From assembly GCF_041146795.1 (NCBI RefSeq), contig NC_135168.1, positions 42,345,870 to 42,409,869 of the forward strand: a DNA stretch of 64,000 bases. Reading direction: 5' to 3'. The notes under the pieces were generated by a model. The model worked only from the letters and a program-made list of their open reading frames with translations, was not told the origin of the DNA and did no database searches. Both the position numbers and the translations under genes were made by a program. Origin of the DNA: Maylandia zebra (taxonomy: Eukaryota; Chordata; Actinopteri; Cichliformes; Cichlidae). Shown one piece after another: positions 34,001 to 40,000 of the stretch; positions within the stretch are counted from its first letter, which is position 1, and each line of letters starts with the position of its first letter.

Positions 34001-37000
34001 CAGGAGTTGACATTGAGGGACCAAAAGTTGACATCGAAGGTCCAAAAGGTGGATTTGAAATGCCAAAAATTAAAATGCCAACATTTGGCTTTAAAGGTCC
34101 AAAGGTGGAGGGTCCAGATGTTGACATAAACCTTCCCAAAGCTGATTTCAATGTGAAAGGACCTGAAGTTGATATTAGTGGACCAGAAATCGAAGGCCCT
34201 GATGCCAAACTCAAAGGACCCAAATTTAAACTGCCATCACTGTCAGGACCCAGCCTACCAGACTTTGACATTAATTTGAAAGGGCCCAAACTCAAGGGAG
34301 ATGTTGATGTGTCCGTTCCAAAGATTGAGGGAGATATAAAGGCACCCAAGGTGGACATCGAGGGACCAGATGTTGACATTGAGGGCCACAAGGGAGGACT
34401 TAAAATGCCCAAATTCAAAATGCCAGGCTTTGGCATGAAGGGTCCAAAAGTTGAAGGTCCAGATGTTGATGTCAGCCTTCCTAAAGGGAATATTGACATC
34501 AAAGCACCCGAAGTTGACATTAAAGGAGCAGACATTGATGTCGAGGGTCCGAGTGGAAAGATCAAAGGACCAAAATTCAAGATGCCAAGTTTATCCGGGC
34601 CCAAAATTTCAATGCCTGATGTGGATTTCAATCTGAAAGGCCCCAAAGTTGAAGGTGAGGTGGATATTCCAAAGATTGAAGGAAAAGTGAAAGCACCAGG
34701 AGTTGACATTGAGGGACCGAAAGTTGACATCGAAGGTCCAAAAGGTGGATTTGAAATGCCCAAAATTAAAATGCCAACATTTGGCTTTAAAGGTCCAAAG
34801 GTGGAGGGTCCAGATGTTGACATAAACCTTCCCAAAGCTGATTTCAATGTGAAAGGACCTGAAGTTGATATTAGTGGACCAGAAATCGAAGGCCCTGATG
34901 CCAAACTCAAAGGACCCAAATTTAAACTGCCATCACTGTCAGGACCCAGCCTACCAGACTTTGACATTAATTTGAAAGGGCCCAAACTCAAGGGAGATGT
35001 TGATGTGTCAGTTCCAAAGATTGAGGGAGATATAAAGGCACCCAAGGTGGACATTGAGGGACCAGATGTTGACATTGAGGGCCACAAAGGAGGACTTAAA
35101 ATGCCCAAATTCAAAATGCCAGGCTTTGGTATGAAAGGTCCAAAGGTTGAAGGTCCAGATGTTGATGTCAGCCTTCCTAAAGGGGATATTGACATCAAAG
35201 CCCCCGAAGTTGACATTAAAGGAGTGGACATTGATGTCGAGGGTCCGAGTGGAAAGATTAAAGGACCAAAATTCAAGATGCCAGGGATATCTGGGCCTAA
35301 AATTTCAATGCCTGATGTGGATTTCAATCTGAAAGGCCCCAAAGTTGAAGGTGAGGTGGATGTTCCAAAGATTGAAGGAAAAGTGAAAGCACCGGGAGTC
35401 GACATTGAGGGACCAAAGGTTGACATCGAAGGTCCAAAAGGTGGATTTGAAATGCCCAAAATTAAAATGCCAACATTTGGCTTTAAAGGTCCAAAGGTGG
35501 AGGGTCCAGATGTTGACATAAACCTTCCCAAAGCTGATTTCAATGTCAAAGCACCTGAAGTTGATATTAGTGGACCAGACGTTGAAGGCCCTGATGCCAA
35601 ACTCAAAGGACCCAAGTTCAAACTGCCATCACTGTCAGGACCCAGCCTACCCGACTTTGACATTAATTTGAAAGGGCCCAAACTCAAGGGAGATGTTGAT
35701 GTGTCAGCTCCAAAGATTGAAGGCGATATTAAAATCCCTGAAGTAGATGTCCACGGTCCCAAGATGGACATTGGCTCTCCACAGGGAAAATTTTCAGGGC
35801 CCAAGGTAAAGTTTCCAACAATAAGTGGACCCAAAATGTCCCTGCCAGATGTTGACATCAATTTAAAGGGACCAAAGTTGAAAGGAGATATGAAGGGGGA
35901 TTTTCAACTATCAAAACCTGAAATTGAGGGACCAGATGCTTCAATTGATATTCCAGAAACTGGTTCAAAGAAAATGAAATTCAAACTGCCAAGGTTTGGT
36001 TTCAAGGGTCCAAAGCTAAATGCACCAGACAGTGAGTTGAAATTGCCACAAGGCGACATCAACCTCAAAGGAAAAACTGGCAGCCTTGAGGGTGTTGACC
36101 TTGATTTGGAACTGTCTACACCAAAAGCCAAAGGATCTAAATTCAAAATGCCAAAATTTGGATTTAAAAGTCCAAAAGTTGAAGGTCCAGATGCTGATAT
36201 AAATGTTTCAACACCTAAGACTGAAATAGAGACACCGGAAGTGAAAATAGAAGCACCTGATATTGACGTTGAGGGTCCAAGTGGGAAGATCAAAGGATCA
36301 AAATTCAAGATGCCAAATATCTCAGGACCAAAGATTTCCATGCCAGACGTAGATTTCAAACTAAAAGGTCCTAAATTTGAAGGTGATGTTGATATACCAA
36401 AGGCTGAAGGAAAAATAAAGGTACCTAAGGTGGATATAAAAGGCTCAGAGATTGACTTGGAAGGCCCAAAAGGTGGACTGGATATGCCCAAAATTAAAAT
36501 GCCAACATTTGGTTTCAAAGGTCCAAAGGTTGAGGGTCCAGATGTTGACATAAACCTTCCCAAAGCTGATGTCAATGTCAAAGCACCTGAAATTGATATT
36601 AGTCTACCAGAAGTTGAAGGCCCTGATGGAAAACTCAAAGGACCCAAGTTCAAACTGCCATCACTGTCAGGACCCAGCCTACCCGACTTTGACATTAATT
36701 TGAAAGGGCCCAAACTCAAGGGAGATGTTGATGTGTCCGTTCCAAAGATTGAGGGAGACATAAAGGCACCCAAGGTGGACATCGAAGGACCAGATATTGA
36801 CATTGAGGGCCACAAGGGAGGACTTAAAATGCCCAAATTCAAAATGCCAGGCTTTGGTATGAAGGGTCCAAAAGTTGAAGGTCCAGATGTTGATGTCAGC
36901 CTTCCTAAAGGGGATATTGACATTAAAGCCCCGGAAGTTGACATTAAAGGAGCAGACATTGATGTGGAGGGTCCGAGTGGAAAGATCAAAGGACCAAAAT

Positions 37001-40000
37001 TCAAGATGCCAGGTATATCCGGGCCAAAAATCTCCATGCCGGATGTGGATTTTAACTTGAAAAGTCCTAAACTTGAAGGTGACATCAAAATTCCAAAAAT
37101 GCAAGGAGAAATAAAGGTACCGGAAGTAGATATCGAAGGTCCAGAGTTTGATGCTAAGGGCCCCAAAGGTGGATTTGAAATGCCCAAAATTAAAATGCCA
37201 ACATTTGGTTTCAAGGGTCCAAAGGTGGAGGGTCCAGATGTTGACATAAATCTTCCCAAAGCTGATTTCAATGTGAAAGGACCTGAAGTTGATATTAGTG
37301 GACCAGAAGTTGAAGGGCCTGATGCAAAACTCAAAGGTCACAAATTCAAACTGCCATCATTATCAGGACCCAGCCTACCAGACTTTGACATTAACTTGAA
37401 AGGGCCCAAAATTAAGGGAGATGTTGATGTGTCGGTTCCAAAGATTGAGGGAGACATAAAGGCACCCAAGGTGGACATCGAGGGACCAGATGTTGACATT
37501 GAGGGCCATAAAGGAGGACTTAAAATGCCCAAATTCAAAATGCCAGGCTTTGGTATGAAGGGTCCAAAAGTTGAAGGTCCAGATGTTGATGTCAGCCTTC
37601 CTAAAGGGGATATTGACATCAAAGCCCCCGACGTTGACATTAAAGGAGCAGACATTGATGTGGAGGGTCCGAGTGGAAAGATCAAAGGACCAAAATTCAA
37701 GATGCCAGGTATATCTGGGCCCAAAATCTCAATGCCTGATGTGGATTTCAATCTGAAAGGCCCCAAAGTTGAAGGTGATTTAGATGTTCCAAAGATTGAA
37801 GGAAAGTTCAAAACACCTGAACTTGACATCAAAGGTCCCCAGGTTGATATTGAAGGTCCAAAAGGTGGATTTGAAATGCCACATATTAAGATGCCATCTT
37901 TTGGCTTTAAAGGTCCAAAGGTGGAGGGTCCAGATGTTGACATAAACCTTCCCAAAGCTGATGTCAATATCAAAGCACCTGAAGTTGATATTAGTGGACT
38001 AGAAGTTGAAGGGCCTGATGGAAAACTGAAAGGGCCCAAGTTCAAACTGCCATCACTGTCAGGACCCAGCCTACCAGATTTTGACATTAATTTGAAAGGG
38101 CCCAAACTCAAAGGAGACGTTGATGTGTCCGCTCCAAAGATTGAGGGAGACATAAAAGCACCCAAGGTGGACATTGAAGGACCAAATATTGACATTGAGG
38201 GCCACAAAGGAGGACTTAAAATGCCCAAATTCAAAATGCCAGGCTTTGGTATGAAGGGTCCAAAAGTTGAAGGTCCAGATGTTGATGTCAGCCTTCCTAA
38301 AGGGGATATTGACATCAAAGCACCCGACGTTGACATTAAAGGAGCTGACATTGATGTCGAGGGTCCGAGTGGAAAGATCAAAGGACCAAAATTCAAGATG
38401 CCAAGTTTATCCGGGCCCAAAATTTCAATGCCTGATGTCGATTTCAATCTGAAAGGCCCCAAAGTTGAAGGTGATTTAGATGTTCCAAAGATTGAAGGAA
38501 AAGTGAAAGCACCGGGAGTTGACATTGAGGGACCAAAAGTTGACATCGAAGGTCCAAAAGGTGGATTTGAAATGCCCAAAATTAAAATGCCAACATTTGG
38601 CTTTAAAGGTCCAAAGGTGGAGGGTCCAGATGTTGACATAAACCTTCCCAAAGCTGATTTCAATGTCAAAGCACCTGAAGTTGATATTAGTGGACCAGAA
38701 ATCGAAGGCCCTGATGCCAAACTCAAAGGACCCAAGTTCAAACTGCCATCACTGTCAGGACCCAGCCTACCAGACTTTGACATTAATTTGAAAGGCCCAA
38801 AACTCAAGGGAGATGTTGATGTGTCCGTTCCAAAGATTGAGGGAGATATAAAGGCACCCAAGGTGGACATCGAGGGACCAGATGTTGACATTGAGGGCCA
38901 CAAAGGAGGACTTAAAATGCCCAAATTCAAAATGCCAGGCTTTGGTATGAAGGGCCCAAAAGTTGAAGGTCCAGATGTTGATGTCAGCCTTCCTAAAGGG
39001 GATATTGACATCAAAGCCCCGGAAGTTGACTTTAAAGGAGTCGATATTGATGTGGAGGGTCCGAGTGGAAAAATCAAAGGACCAAAATTCAAGATGCCAA
39101 GTTTATCCGGGCCCAAAATCTCCATGCCGGATATGGATTTCAATCTGAAAGGCCCCAAAGTTGAAGGTGAGGTGGATATTCCAAAGATTGAAGGAAAAGT
39201 GAAAGCACCAGGAGTCGACTTTGAGGGACCGAAAGTTGAAATTGAAGGTCCAAAAGGTGGATTTGAAATGCCAAAAATTAAAATGCCAACATTTGGCTTT
39301 AAAGGTCCAAAGGTGGAGGGTCCAGATGTTGACGTAAACCTTCCCAAAGCTGATTTCAATGTGAAAGGACCTGAAGTTGATATTAGTGGACCAGAAATCG
39401 AAGGCCCTGATGCCAAACTAAAAGGACCCAAATTCAAACTGCCATCACTGTCAGGACCCAGCCTACCCGACTTTGACATTAATTTGAAAGGGCCCAAACT
39501 CAAGGGAGATGTTGATGTGTCCGTTCCAAAGATTGAGGGAGACATAAAGGCACCCAAGGTGGACATTGAGGGACCAGATGTTGACATTGAGGGCCACAAA
39601 GGAGGACTTAAAATGCCCAAATTCAAAATGCCATCCTTTGGTATAAAGGGTCCAAAAGTTGAAGGTCCAGATGTTGATGTCAGCCTTCCTAAAGGGGATA
39701 TTGACATCAAAGCCCCGGAAGTTGACATTAAAGGAGCAGACATTGATGTCGAGGGTCCGAGTGGAAAGATCAAAGGACCAAAATTCAAGATGCCAAGTAT
39801 ATCTGGGCCTAAAATGTCCATGCCAGATATTGATTTCAATCTGAAAGGCCCCAAAGTTGAAGGTGAGGTGGATATTCCAAAGATTGAAGGAAAAGTGAAA
39901 GGACCGGGAGTCGACATTGAGGGACCGAAAGTTGACATTGAAGGTCCAAAAGGTGGATTTGAAATGCCCCACATTAAAATGCCAACATTTGGCTTTAAAG

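Noticed and set aside
24426..35861. Antisense ORF of 3,811 codons as a gene
   Set aside because: It exactly mirrors the ahnak repeat array and is explained by multiplication of one stop-free unit. No start context, introns, promoter or family match.
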